64,000 bases of DNA from Chaenocephalus aceratus (GCA_023974075.1 CM043792.1:12815456-12879455), one strand, 5' to 3'. Counted from the stretch's first letter, positions 27,311 to 37,500 are shown. Numbers and translations are program-made. The notes: generated by a model from the sequence alone, not told the origin.

Positions 27311-27598
27311 ACCTTTTAATTCAATCAAATGTAGCCCTGTTTTGACTAATGAATGATGTATATGTGTACACATATATCACTTAAATTATTCAATACATCC
27401 TTTGTACTGAAGTATTCAAAAGTAAAAATTACATGTTTAATATAAATTATTTGCTGTGGCCAATTGTTTTCATTGCATTTACAGACCCGTGTAACTCTCT
27501 GATACCACCCAATGAATGCATTGACTTGCTTGTAGAACCACGCTACAAAAAACAGATAGCAACACCTATAAAAACTATTTAAAAAAAGGGGCTACTGT

Positions 27599-28536
27599 CA
27601 TAGGCGGCGCGTGAGGCTCAGGTTTGGGAAGGCTAAATAACTTTTTTTTCATCTTACGCCCGCCTCCGGCATCTATAGAAAAGAGATTAACTCAGTGAAA
27701 GCACCGCCTGCTGACCGATCAGAGCTCAGTGTGCGGAGTTTAAATCTAGTCATATTACAGGAAAAAGGAAATGAACTGCCGTATGCAGAGAAGACGCCGA
27801 CGTGTCGCACTTATCATTCATATCACACTGACATGACATCACATCATCAATCAGATCATCGATCTCACATCGATATCACAATATTTCCTTATCTGAGTCA
27901 GCTTCTCGAGCCGTATCTGGCCGTGCAACACTTAGTTACATTGTCATATACTGTATGCAGACGTATTATTTTAAGCAACACATTAAGTTGACGAAACACT
28001 CAACTCAAATGTAATAAAGTCAGATCCCCTCGTGTCTTAGATGGGGCAGTATCATAAAACTGTTGTACGCTTTCACTCGGTAGTTTATTTTTTAACGAGT
28101 TGTTCTGTATTCTCCTTGCAGGTGGCTTGTATCCTGGATTATATGTTTAAGTCATCATGGATGTTTAAAGTTCATATTTGTCTAATATTAGTTTACTTTT
28201 CATTAATGAAGTATGACGCTGCGCTGTCAGTACACTTGTCCCTGTTTGTGATTGGTCAAATGTAGCTAACCCCGCCCCTTTCACGTGAACTCGCTCTCAG
28301 CTGGAGAGAGAAACCCTGGCTTGATTTACCGAGTTGATACAGCGTCGTAGGACCGCTTAGCGAGATCTCGTTTGTTAGGGTTGAACTGGCTTCGTACAGG
28401 GCACAGGTGGCTGCATAGCAGCGCTAATGTCAAAGACACACACATTAGACATTATATTTTTATTTTACCAGGATGCAGTTACACAAATATTTGGGAAGGC
28501 TTAGCCTTCCCTAGCCTACAGCACCCGCCGCCCCTG
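27599..28536. mobile_element. 938-bp hAT-like non-autonomous element
   Basis: The termini are imperfect inverted repeats of about 38 bases: CAtaGGCGGCGcGTG... on the left and the complement of CAggGGCGGCGgGTG... on the right, each followed inward by GGGAAGGCTAA. A perfect 8-bp duplication GCTACTGT flanks it (27591-27598 and 28537-28544). No transposase was recognised inside. It is nested in the outer composite and lies just upstream of the LINE. Confidence 0.85.
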
Positions 28537-28544
28537 GCTACTGT

Positions 28545-31500
28545 ATCAACCTATATAAAGTATACATATAGTTTTTCTCCCTGCAGGAGAGGGGAGCGTG
28601 CTTTGAGATCAGCTGCTAGGCTGCAGCGGGGAGAAGAGGGGGACAAAAAGAGATCTCCGTCCTCCGTGTTTTATTCTTATAGAAGTAAGAAGAGAAGTAA
28701 TGGGGCAGAAACCCTCCTTTTTACGCAGCGGTCCAGACATAGACATCAAACGGCGACATATATTCAGTTGCCAGTTACTTTTGGCATTAGGGCAGGGATA
28801 TCTAGATACTTTCCAAGGTTTGACATAATGAATTGTGCTACTTTTAAAGCAAGCAACGATGTTTTCAAATCTGTAATCAAAAAGCTCCTCAAAAACACTA
28901 TAGAAGCAGTTCCTTCAGAATTGTTTTTTAAACTCTAATCTCACTTTCGCGAAGTTTGCTGGTGACTCTAGAACAGCTGACAATGTATGTGTGTTGATTA
29001 AGAGGAAAAGGTGCTTGGTATTTTTATTGTTGTTACTATCAGGAAATGTACAGCCAAATCCGGGTCCACTGAGCAGTATTAGTCAAATAGCTACTCCTGC
29101 TGATTTTATATCTAGATCTGGGCTAGGTTTAATTCATTTAAATGTGCGTAGTCTGTTACCTAAATTAGATTTTGTCCGTATTTGGGCAAGTTCGACTGAT
29201 GCTGATGTCATTGTCTTATCAGAAACGTGGCTAGATAAATCCATTTTGGCCTCTGACATTTACATAAATGGTTACAGTGTATATCGTACTGACCGGCCTA
29301 AAAAAGGTGGTGGCGTTGCCATTTATGTGAAAAATAAGTTTTGTGTAACTAATATGGTTTCCAAATCTGTTAGTAAACAGCTAGAATTTTTAGCCGTGAA
29401 TATTGAGGTAACAAAGGGTCAACAGGTCATGGTGGTGGGCTGCTACAGGGCTCCTTCGGCTGTCAAGGACTCTTTATCGTCTTTGGCTAAACTGTTATCG
29501 CAACTTTCCTACAAGGAAATAGTGCTGCTTGGTGATTTTAATTGGGACTGGTTAACTGCAGTGTCAGAGGATTTTAAAAACCTGTGTACCTCATTGAATT
29601 GTACCCAGATTATAGACAGTCCTACTCGCCCAAATATTAAGTCCCCAAATAAATCCTCCTTAATTGATCTAATTTTAACAAATGTTCCACATAAATACTC
29701 ATCTGTGGGAGTATTTGCTAATGATGTGAGTGACCACTGTGTTGTAGCCACAATTAGGGACACTAAGGTCCAAAAGGTTAAACCACGTGTCATCACAAAG
29801 AGAGACAAAAAACACTTTGTGGAGCAGGGTTTTGTGCATGATCTGTTTGATTTTGATTGGGGTAGAATCAATTTGTGTGCTGATGTAGAAACTGCATGGT
29901 CTTATTTTTATCTTGGTTTTATGAAAATTATAGATAGACATGCACCTCTGCGTACATTTAGAGTGAAGGGACGAAACAATCCCTGGTTTTCTGCTGAGCT
30001 GTCCAGTCTCCTTCATAAGAGAAATAATGCTTGGGCTAAGGCTAGGAAATCAGGCTCAGAGGTAGAATGGCTACGTTTTAGGAAGCTAAGAAATAGCTTC
30101 ACATCTCAAATAAAAAGTGCTAAATCAAAGTACTATTTGTCAGTTACCACAGAAAACCTGAATAACCCTAGGAAATTTTGGAAAGCCATAACATCGATTT
30201 CCACTGGTGATATCCCAAATGAGCTACCTCCGTGCCTTACCACAGCATCTGGCATTATATCAGACAGGGCTACTATGCTAAATTGCTTTAATGAGCATTT
30301 TGTGTCTTGTGGCTCTCTGTTTGGCTGTGTGGCTCCTGTGAACGCTCCAATCCTTGACTCTGAACAATGTGGTCTGGAAAACCCTTTCAGTTTTACTCCT
30401 TTAACTGTTGGTATTGTTCATGAAGCATTATCCAAGTTGGATCCTAGGAAACCGGCTGGCCCGGACAACGTAGAACCTTTCTTTTTAAAGATAGCTGCAG
30501 ATTTTATTGCTCCACCTCTTACTTCTCTTTTTAACCTCTCCCTCAGCACGAACACAATTCCAAAAGTATGGAAGTCTGCTTATGTCTTGCCTTTACTGAA
30601 AGGAGGGGAGGCAACTATTTTAAATAACTATAGGCCAATCTCTAAATTGTCAGTTCTGGCTAAGGTTCTTGAACGCCTAGTGAGTGAACAAGTAAAGGAG
30701 TTTTTATGTATACATGATATCCTGTCTAAACATCAGTCAGGATTCAGAAAGAAACACAGCACCATCACTGCCACAATGAAAGTGGTAAATGACATTACTA
30801 CTATTTTAGATAATAAGCAGAGTTGTGCAGCTCTGTTTATTGACCTTTCCAAAGCGTTTGACACCGTTGATCATCACATTTTAAAGCAGAGGCTACTCAG
30901 TATTGGCCTATCCAGCCTTGCAGTGGGGTGGTTTGTGAACTACCTCTCTGAAAGGTCCCAATGTGTTCATTTTGATGGACTGTCTTCTGAATGGTTAAAC
31001 ATTTCTAATGGTGTACCACAAGGTTCTGTTTTAGGACCACTTTTATTCTCCATATATATTAATAGTGTAGGTGATAATGTGGATGAAGCTACTTTACATT
31101 TGTATGCGGATGATACTGTGATGTACTGTGCAGGTCCCTCCATTCAGGAGGCTGGTGTTAAATTACAGGCTGTTTTTAACACTATTCAGACTCAGCTCTC
31201 TGAATTAAAGCTTCTTTTAAATGTGGATAAAACCAAGGTAATGCTCTTTTCAAAAGCTAAAAAGACACCAGAGCCTGTTTTAGATATTGTAACTACGCAA
31301 GGAACAAAACTTGAAGTTGTTGCCTGTTACAAATACCTTGGTATCTGGCTTGATGATTGTCTCTCTTTTAAACTTCATGTCAATAATCTGCTTAAAAAAC
31401 TGAGGGTTAGGCTAGGTTTCTTTTTCAGAAACAAGTCCTGTTTCTCGCTTGAGGCCAGGAAAAGGCTAGTCACTGTGACCTTTTTACCTGTGCTGGACTA

Positions 31501-32106
31501 TGGTGATCTGGTCTATATGAATGCACCTGCCAATTACCTGAGCAAATTGGATGCTGCGTATCACAGTGCTCTGAGATTTGTCACAAATTGTAAAGCGCAC
31601 ATCACTGTACACTGTATACCAAGGCAGGTATACCATCACTCTCTGTACGGAGGATCAGTCATTGGTACACGTTTATCTATAAAGCTTTGTTGGGTAAACT
31701 CCCGTATTATATCTGCTCTCTGATAACACAGAGAGTTGCAAGCAGCTATTGTCTGAGGTCACATGATGTAGTCTTGTTAGATGTGCCAAGAGCAAGGACT
31801 GTCTTCGGTAAGACAGCTTTTATGTGCGCAGCTCCACTTGCTTGGAACAATCTTCAGCAAGAATTGAAACTGAGCAATCTCATTCCTCTGCATGTTTTTA
31901 AAGCTAGGCAAAATGAAATGCTTGCTGATACAATGGGCACTTGTAAATGTCTATAACTATGTATCCTGTAAATATAATGTATAATGTCCTTTATTGTTTT
32001 ATGTTTCATGTGGAATCTATATGCTGCAGGTCTCCCTTGAAAAAGAGATCTATGATCTCAATGGGACCAATCTGAATAAATAAAGGTTTGAAATGAAATG
32101 AAATGA
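28545..32106 (+). mobile_element. Nearly full-length CR1/L2-group LINE
   Basis: This non-LTR retrotransposon copy has a 5' region (start uncertain, somewhere between 28545 and 28828), one long endonuclease/reverse-transcriptase frame, and a 3' UTR. The UTR contains the fish tail caggtctcccttgaaaaaga...ctcaatgggac and taaataaaggttt, ending in (GAAAT)n at about 32086-32106. The tail reappears at 32164-32297 and, diverged, at 39283-39418. The copy is young by appearance, with about 0.95 kb of frame per disabling indel. Confidence 0.85.
28828..31956 (+). pseudogene. LINE ORF2: 2A-like leader, APE endonuclease, reverse transcriptase (two frameshifts)
   Basis: The protein nicks target DNA (APE-type endonuclease) and reverse transcribes LINE RNA at the nick. 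The long open segment is 28904-31723. It has no ATG before the endonuclease; the only good ATG is 28828 in another frame, which stays open to 28938, so a one-base shift near the T-run 28922-28930 is needed. Just upstream of the endonuclease are a hydrophobic LVFLLLLLSG and the 2A-like GNVQPNPGP (about 29010-29068). Endonuclease motifs follow: LIHLNVRSL, SETWL, GGGVAIYV, GDFNWDW, SDHCVV. Polymerase motifs are KPAGPDN, NYRPIS, LFIDLSKAFDTVDH, NGVPQGSVLGPLLF and the catalytic YADDT. The C-terminal block (HWYTFIYKALLG onward, to 31956) lies in another frame, entered near 31656-31662, so this copy has lost one base there. Length about 1,040 codons if continuous, normal for CR1/L2. Clade within CR1/L2/Rex1 is not resolved. 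Confidence 0.88.
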
Positions 32107-32113
32107 GTTCCTG

Positions 32114-32145
32114 CCGTTGTTACGTTAGTTCAAACAGTAACAACG
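32114..32145. repeat. Short inverted repeat after the LINE tail
   Basis: ccgttgttac and gtaacaacgg form a 10-bp stem around a 12-base spacer, between the two LINE tail copies. Confidence 0.6.
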
Positions 32146-32163
32146 GACTACTTTTCTTAGCGG

Positions 32164-32297
32164 ATGCAATGGGCACTTGTAAATGTCTATAACTATGTAT
32201 CCTGTAAATATAATGTATAATGTCCTTTATTGTTTTATGTTTCATGTGGAATCTATATGCTGCAGGTCTCCCTTGAAAAAGAGATCTATGATGATCT
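32164..32297 (+). mobile_element. Second copy of the LINE 3' tail
   Basis: gatgcaatgggcacttgtaa through ...aaaaagagatctatgat repeats 31929-32060 almost exactly, then stops and passes directly into the inverted-repeat arm at 32298. The near identity suggests a recent duplication, a template switch, or insertion of two sister copies. Confidence 0.85.
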
Positions 32298-32409
32298 CCA
32301 TGGGACCCCGGAAGTGGAAAATTATACATTGAAGTCAATGGAGAGAGAAAAGTTATCTTTTGATCCCGTTTGAATTGTGCCACGAATGACACATATGATG
32401 TTTGTCAAT
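32298..32409 (+). repeat. Left arm of 112-bp inverted repeat
   Basis: Pairs with 36871-36982 in inverted orientation. By eye there are 5 mismatches and no indels in 112 positions. The outer end is ccatgggaccccggaag and the inner end is atgatgtttgtcaat. Beyond it the two sides share only weak similarity, for example 'gtaaaactgt'. Confidence 0.9.
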
Positions 32410-32629
32410 TTAAAAGAACATTTTGCAAGTCAAAAAAATAAAAATGTGTTGTAAAACTGTGAAGTTACACATTTTTTTGTCTGAAACCGCTCAGTGAACT
32501 ACAGGTCTCTGGTCTCGCACAATACGCGTCACCATCACAAAGACGGCCGTCACGTTAGCAAATTTCACCTGTTTCTTTCAGAATGAGGCGAAAAGTATAA
32601 AATGAGGTGAAAATCACTACAAGTCTGGA

Positions 32630-33303
32630 CACGTTGAGAGCTGTACATACACGAAAGGGGAGTTAGTCGGTTCTGTAAGAGCCAGCATGCGGGACCGGCT
32701 TTACAAGGTTTCGGTGAGTAATATGAGTGCAATGTGTAACGTTAATGTCAGCTAGCTAACATTAGCTAACAAGGTACACTAACGTGTTTTGTTTTAGTAA
32801 CTAGTTTTCTCCTTAAGAACTTCGTGGTCTCTGTGTATGCTGTGGATTACATTAGTGTTCACAAGAACAAGGTACACTCCCGTTTTTTGTTTTTGTTGCT
32901 CTTCAGATTGAAGCGGACAGTTTTATATCGACTATACAGTATAGTCTATACTGTATGTGTGATCTCCTTTTACATCTCGTTGTGTCATTTGAGTTTATTT
33001 GCTGTGTGTAGATTCAAGGATTTTGGTGACATGAACATGACCATCGCGGAGGCAGTCCAGTTACCATCCTTCTGTCTCCGTGAGGAGGGTGGGTCATATA
33101 TCACCCATACTGGCACCAGTCCAAGGGCAGCTGCACATCACAGACCGGAGTCTCTGCTACTTTGTTGTGTGGACCAGAAGGAGGCGATCATCATCCTCAT
33201 CCCCAAAGACCCTGCATGGCATGGAAATCTCCTCCTCCTGGAGAACTTCTACAGCCAGCTATGCTCCCTGTGTTGGCCAGTAGAGAGGAGGACATTTAAA
33301 TAA
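32630..33303 (+). pseudogene. SWIM/YqaJ-type nuclease gene remnant
   Basis: YqaJ-like proteins are lambda-exonuclease-fold nucleases; in fish they are often carried by DNA transposons together with THAP and SWIM zinc fingers. Here the C-terminal half is visible. MTIAEAVQLPSFCLRE lies in one frame from about 33033. YHPYWHQ lies in a second (about 33099-33119) and VQGQLHITDRSLCYFVVWT in a third (about 33119-33175). IILIPKDPAWHG...LENFYSQL resumes the first frame to the stop at 33301-33303. The order matches the family core (H/PYYxQVQGQL, CYFVVWT, RDP, FY), so two frameshifts break it. A likely acceptor (tgtgtgtag) precedes it near 33010. An upstream block GELVGSVRASMRDRLYKV, ending at a gtgagt donor near 32713, resembles the SWIM-proximal part. 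The N-terminus and SWIM cysteines were not found. Confidence 0.7.
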
Positions 33304-34174
33304 ACATACTCTTAACACCCTCAGACTCTGCGTTGTGTTTCGTATGTGTGATGGGGTGTGATGCAGAGGGGAGGAAAACAGGACACAGCAGATTGGGATT
33401 GTGGTAGAGATGCTGAGCAGTTATTTAATTGTTGCATGTAATTATTATTATACTGCGTGCTTCTTAGTTATTCCATATTTTGCTGTAACATGGATCTGTA
33501 TGTAACTCTATATTTACTTGTTATCTACCACACTTCCTTCTCATACACCATCATTATACATGATGGTGTATATAGGATATATATATTTGTATACATATCT
33601 GTAAATTGTATAATTGTATTTATACGTATTTTTGATCTCTCTGTCTATAAACACAAACTGAGTAAGATTGACAATAAAGTTGACTTTGAAAAATATATAT
33701 ATTCTTTATGAAAATAGTTGACTGTTGGCGAAATGAATCCAAATGAAACGTTGGACTGAACTACAACTACGCCTTTAAATCTCTACGGACTGTTTTTCAG
33801 TGGGATGGCAAGTTCCTATCTTTAAACATTTATTAGTTTTTTCTCAGAACAGATTTGATTTTCTGAAGTTAATTTAACTTTGGCGACCATGTAAGGTCAT
33901 TATTAAAAGGTACAATCAATTTGTTTAGGGTTGACTAAAATAATGAAAAACATTCATTTGGATAATTTACTGACAGAATAAGAAACTCACCTGTTCCTTT
34001 TTATAAAGTGAAACAGTTGAAACGATAGATTTTAGTAAACTTAAAAACAACCTTCTCCAAAAGCTATCAAGGAATATACCGAATACTTGTTTTAGAACTT
34101 TATTACATGTTTTTATATAAATAGTTTGAATGATCCATAATTGACAGAAGCTTGTGTTTACAATGACCTGTTAT
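33304..34174. other. Interior of the inverted-repeat segment, nothing recognised
   Basis: AT-rich sequence after the YqaJ remnant. It has an early aataaac (33301-33307) and a later aataaag near 33673 that could be polyadenylation signals. No further coding motif was seen. Confidence 0.45.
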
Positions 34175-34182
34175 ATATTAAT

Positions 34183-35241
34183 TAGGGCTGTCAAACGATT
34201 AACATTTTTAATCAGATTAACCACAGTTTAAAAATTAATTAATCATGATTAATCACCATTCGAACTATGTCCAAAATATGCCATTTATTTATGTATATTG
34301 TTGTGGGAATGGAAAGATAAATGAAAGAAGGCGGATATATCCATTTAACATACAGTATCTATGTTTATTATAACATTTTTCTGCATGTCAAAATGAAAGA
34401 CAACCCACACACCTATCAATCATCAAACCGTGGGGTCTTAATTCATTACCTGTTGATTTCTATCAACGGGGGAGTACTTCAGGAAAGTCGACAGAGGGGG
34501 GGGGCGCTAGTGGAGTACTTCGTGACCACAGAGTGTGAACGTTGTGATCAGCTGTTTTAGCGCAGTTCTCCAGTGAAGGGGGGAGTCTCCCTCCGCAGCC
34601 GGTTGGCGTAGTTTTGGCACAGTTCCGTTGTACAGACCGACATTAACAGCAGCCCTGTCTGTGCACACGGAGACCGACTCTGTCGTCCGGTGATCTAACC
34701 GCCTTCTGGAAAAGCTTCACAAGTACGTCGGTACGCAAATGCGCTTTGTGACACAAGTGACGGTACGCATTTCAGATTACGCACATAACCTGCGTACCAG
34801 TTGTGTGCACCCCTGTACCAGAGCCATATTATTACTATTATATGGCTCTGCCCTGTACTACAGCAAAAGTAGTCTCCGTAGGGACTTCCTGCAACAACAC
34901 CACGCCGTTATCAAAGATGTTCTATTGAGAAGACGATCACTACGTGACAAAAGTTTTCAAAACCGTGGCTACTGAAATCAATCTTACTAACTGCTGTCTG
35001 TGCAATTTACTCCGCGCGAGTTGGCAGACTTTATTTTGCTTACTTTAACATCATTTTTCATGGTGGGGCTAAGCCATTTCTTGGTATGGGTGTAGCCTAC
35101 GCCAGCCATACCCTGGCGCTGCCACTGGTGGCACGTATGGGGCGGGCCATTCTGCACATGCGTTAAATGCGTTAAATATTTTAACGCAATTAATTCAAAA
35201 AATTAATTACCGCCGTTAACGCGATAATTTTGACAGCACTA
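34183..35241. mobile_element. 1.06-kb hAT MITE with perfect 8-bp target duplication
   Basis: Begins TAGGGCTGTCAAACGATTAA and ends with gcgataattttgacagcacta, its imperfect complement. ATATTAAT flanks both sides (34175-34182 and 35242-35249). The ends with CGATTAA/TTAATCAC-rich subterminal DNA are a common vertebrate hAT repeat. No transposase frame. An 11-bp stem (cagagccatat at 34819-34829) lies inside. The 8-bp duplication is intact, so this is a relatively late insertion. Confidence 0.92.
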
Positions 35242-35359
35242 ATATTAATGTCTTTGTAACTTCAGTAAACCACTACATCACTCATTTCTTTCATTCATCA
35301 CGGTTCAGTAAACTAAGTGATACATGAACCAGTTTAATAATTATAATAACGTAGGATTG

Positions 35360-35497
35360 CAACTCTTTGAAACTGTAGGTGGCTCTTAATAGAGCCGTTG
35401 TGTTTGGGTGTGCCGGTCTCAGGTCAGTTTAAGCCCTCTCTCCGCGGATGCAGCGGGCCAGCTGGATGTCCTTGGGCATGATGGTGACCCTCTTTGC
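35360..35497 (-). pseudogene. Captured 3' end of a replication-dependent histone H3 gene
   Basis: On the minus strand, 35497-35429 encodes AKRVTIMPKDIQLAR, then C, then IRGERA and a TAA stop: the last 22 residues of histone H3 with one Arg-to-Cys change (family sequence has RRIRGERA). Thirty-two bases past the stop is GGCTCTATTAAGAGCC followed by ACC (stem-loop 35396-35381), the stem-loop bound by SLBP in replication-dependent histone mRNAs. About 11 bases further is TTTCAAAGAGTTG (about 35370-35358), matching the purine-rich histone downstream element that pairs with U7 snRNA. Upstream of 35497 homology stops abruptly and no other H3 sequence is nearby. The downstream element is removed from mature histone mRNA, so capture from genomic DNA rather than retrocopying is inferred. 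Confidence 0.88.
35381..35396 (-). promoter_or_regulatory. Histone 3'-end stem-loop
   Basis: Six-base-pair stem GGCTCT/AGAGCC with a four-base loop and the usual ACC flank, 32 bases after the H3 stop codon. The stem is perfect. If transcribed on the minus strand it could still recruit histone 3'-end processing factors. Confidence 0.88.
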
Positions 35498-36504
35498 TTG
35501 GTTCATCTTACTGGGGGGCAGCTACATGGATGTCGGTGCAGTCCACAGTCATTGTGCAGTTGAAGGCAGAATGAATTTATTATTTACTCCGAATGAAGCA
35601 CAACTTCATGTCATACAATACATTGACTTTATTTGTAATTGTGTAAAAACATATGAGCATTGATTAGCAAGCAGGACCTGCAGGAACAGAGCACGGTGAT
35701 GGATGGAGCTGGGAAAAGAGAAGAATAAAGGAAACAGATCAACTTTATTATTGGATATTAAAAATTCAATTTCAAAACAAGTTGCCGCTCCTACAGTTTT
35801 CTAGTATGTAAAGATGATTTCACATGACCTATGCAAAATATCACACTCAATACATGTGTGTCTCTGGGGGGTGCATTGTTCCTTTTATGTATATAAATAA
35901 TATACCATAACCAAATACTATTACGTACAGTGGAAATCAGGTTGCCAGAGCAGGTCAGTCCAGTGTGCATGTTCCTCAGGGTCTCAGCAGTTACAGGTGA
36001 GGTAAAGAAAATAAAAGAGAAAAAGCTCAGTAACAACACTTTAAATAATTATCTCTTTTAATAATTTTCTATCAGTAATCACTCAACTACTGTCTTTCCA
36101 ACAAACAGATTGACTCACTGTCATCACAATGAAACACGTCCAGAAGAATGTCATGCAAAGCTGCCTGCCTGCCTTCCTTCGACTCTCCCTGAACTGCCTG
36201 ATCTTTTAATGTTCAATGTTAACCATATGTGCAGATAGCATTAAGTAGAAAAGATCGCCGATGCTAATGTGCCGTTAGCCTACCTCCCGCCCCCTTAGCA
36301 CCTGGTGGAGGCGGCGTTAGGCTACTCTTCAAATGTTTCACAAAATACTTACCATCATGACTACTCTTACTGTTTAACATTTGGGTTTACTTCATGTTAA
36401 GGCTAATACAAATGACATGGCTAAGTAATGTGATGCTAACTAACGTGCTCGCTACTAGCTATGTAGCTAACTTGACTATGTTCCATGCAAAACATGTGTA
36501 TTAC
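35498..36504. other. Interior of the inverted-repeat segment, unassigned
   Basis: Possible minus-strand exon-like blocks occur (for example around 35940-36005, between a pyrimidine-rich acceptor-like stretch and a gtacgt donor). No protein family is recognised. No transposon end was found. Confidence 0.35.
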
Positions 36505-36617
36505 CTGATATGTTTGGTCCAACGACTCCTGGTCCTTTCATCAGACGGGAAGCGATAGAACGAGCAAGTGGTATGATCACTTTTGTGATTCCAACCTGGT
36601 ACAAAGCACACAGGCAT
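36505..36617 (-). pseudogene. THAP zinc-finger exon 1, one zinc ligand lost
   Basis: THAP domains are DNA-binding C2CH zinc fingers at the N-terminus of P-element-type transposases and of many THAP host factors. Read on the minus strand, the exon starts at ATG (36617-36615) and gives MPVCFVPGW, then TTCSFYRFPSDERTR and SRWTKHI. It ends at a CAG|GTAA donor (36505/36504). The C..C pair, the FYRFP core and the downstream Trp are in family positions. The second cysteine is replaced by Trp (TGG for TGT), which should destroy zinc binding, so the exon is decayed. It sits about 250 bases inside the right inverted-repeat arm and points inward. Later exons with the C-x2-H pair were not found. Confidence 0.78.
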
Positions 36618-36870
36618 TTTGTAAAAGTGAATTTATTTTTAGCAATCTCTTATATTTATTGGAGGGAATAAATCAGTTATGAGATCTTCTTCTTCTTCTT
36701 TGCTTTAATTGCGAGTCGCAACCAGTCTTGGAGCATTATCGCCTATGACATCACTTACGCGACCCAGAATGGGATTTGTAGTCTTTCTAGTTGCGTATTT
36801 TTCATAGTCTTATATCTCAACAGTTTTACGACAAACTGTGACTTCTTTTACATGGAAATTATTGTGTAAG

Positions 36871-36982
36871 ATTGACAAACATCATATGTGTCATTCGTGG
36901 CACAATTCAAACGGGATCAAAATATAAGTTTTCTCTCTCCATTGAATTCAATGTATAATTTTTCGCTTCCGGGGTCCCATGG
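36871..36982 (-). repeat. Right arm of 112-bp inverted repeat
   Basis: Complement of 32298-32409 with 5 mismatches by eye. The two arms bound a 4.7-kb segment holding the YqaJ, histone and THAP remnants. They look like terminal or subterminal repeats of one DNA element, but no clear target duplication was found outside them. Confidence 0.88.
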
Positions 36983-37500
36983 ACCGGAAGTAGATGGGCG
37001 TGACTTCGCCTCTCTATTGCCCACTTTGGCTGTGAGCTGCGGTTGCCAGATAAGCCAACATCCCCCATTTTCATCACTTACAGCGCCCATCGTACAGGGC
37101 AAATGAAACGTGTAACCGGGATGAAAAGGGTGTTACATTTACTTAATTATGAATGTTGTTACATCAAGGCCGAACATTAGGATGAGCACCAACGGTCAAA
37201 ACATTTTTTTTTCTCCCAGAGCTGTCAGCGCAGCGCCTCCACAGATCTGGCGCCCTAGGCGAACATCTATAACGTCCTGGTCCCAGGTTACGCTGTAGGA
37301 AGTGTAGGTACAACCGCAATGTGTGGGTTGTTGCATGGATGTATAATAAGAATAACAATAAGGGTTGTTGTCGTTGTACTATGGGTACAACCGGCTCTGG
37401 GTACAACGCTACATTTCCCACCCCTTCGCAGTCATACAGTAGGCTACGGAGAGCGGCGAGAAACATTTCCTCAGGCATCGAAAAGCGGAACCGAAATTCA
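36983..37500. other. Right flank within the outer composite, unassigned
   Basis: No coding or element boundary recognised until the subterminal GAACCGG-rich DNA of the outer hAT-like end (from about 37505). Confidence 0.4.

Noticed and set aside
28372..28938. 188-codon frame upstream of the LINE frame as an independent gene
   Set aside because: It crosses the end of the 938-bp hAT-like element, so its N-terminal part is chance; only the last ~37 codons plausibly belong to the LINE protein.
33457..33711. 84-codon frame after the YqaJ remnant as a membrane protein
   Set aside because: Hydrophobic because the DNA is T-rich; no conserved pattern.
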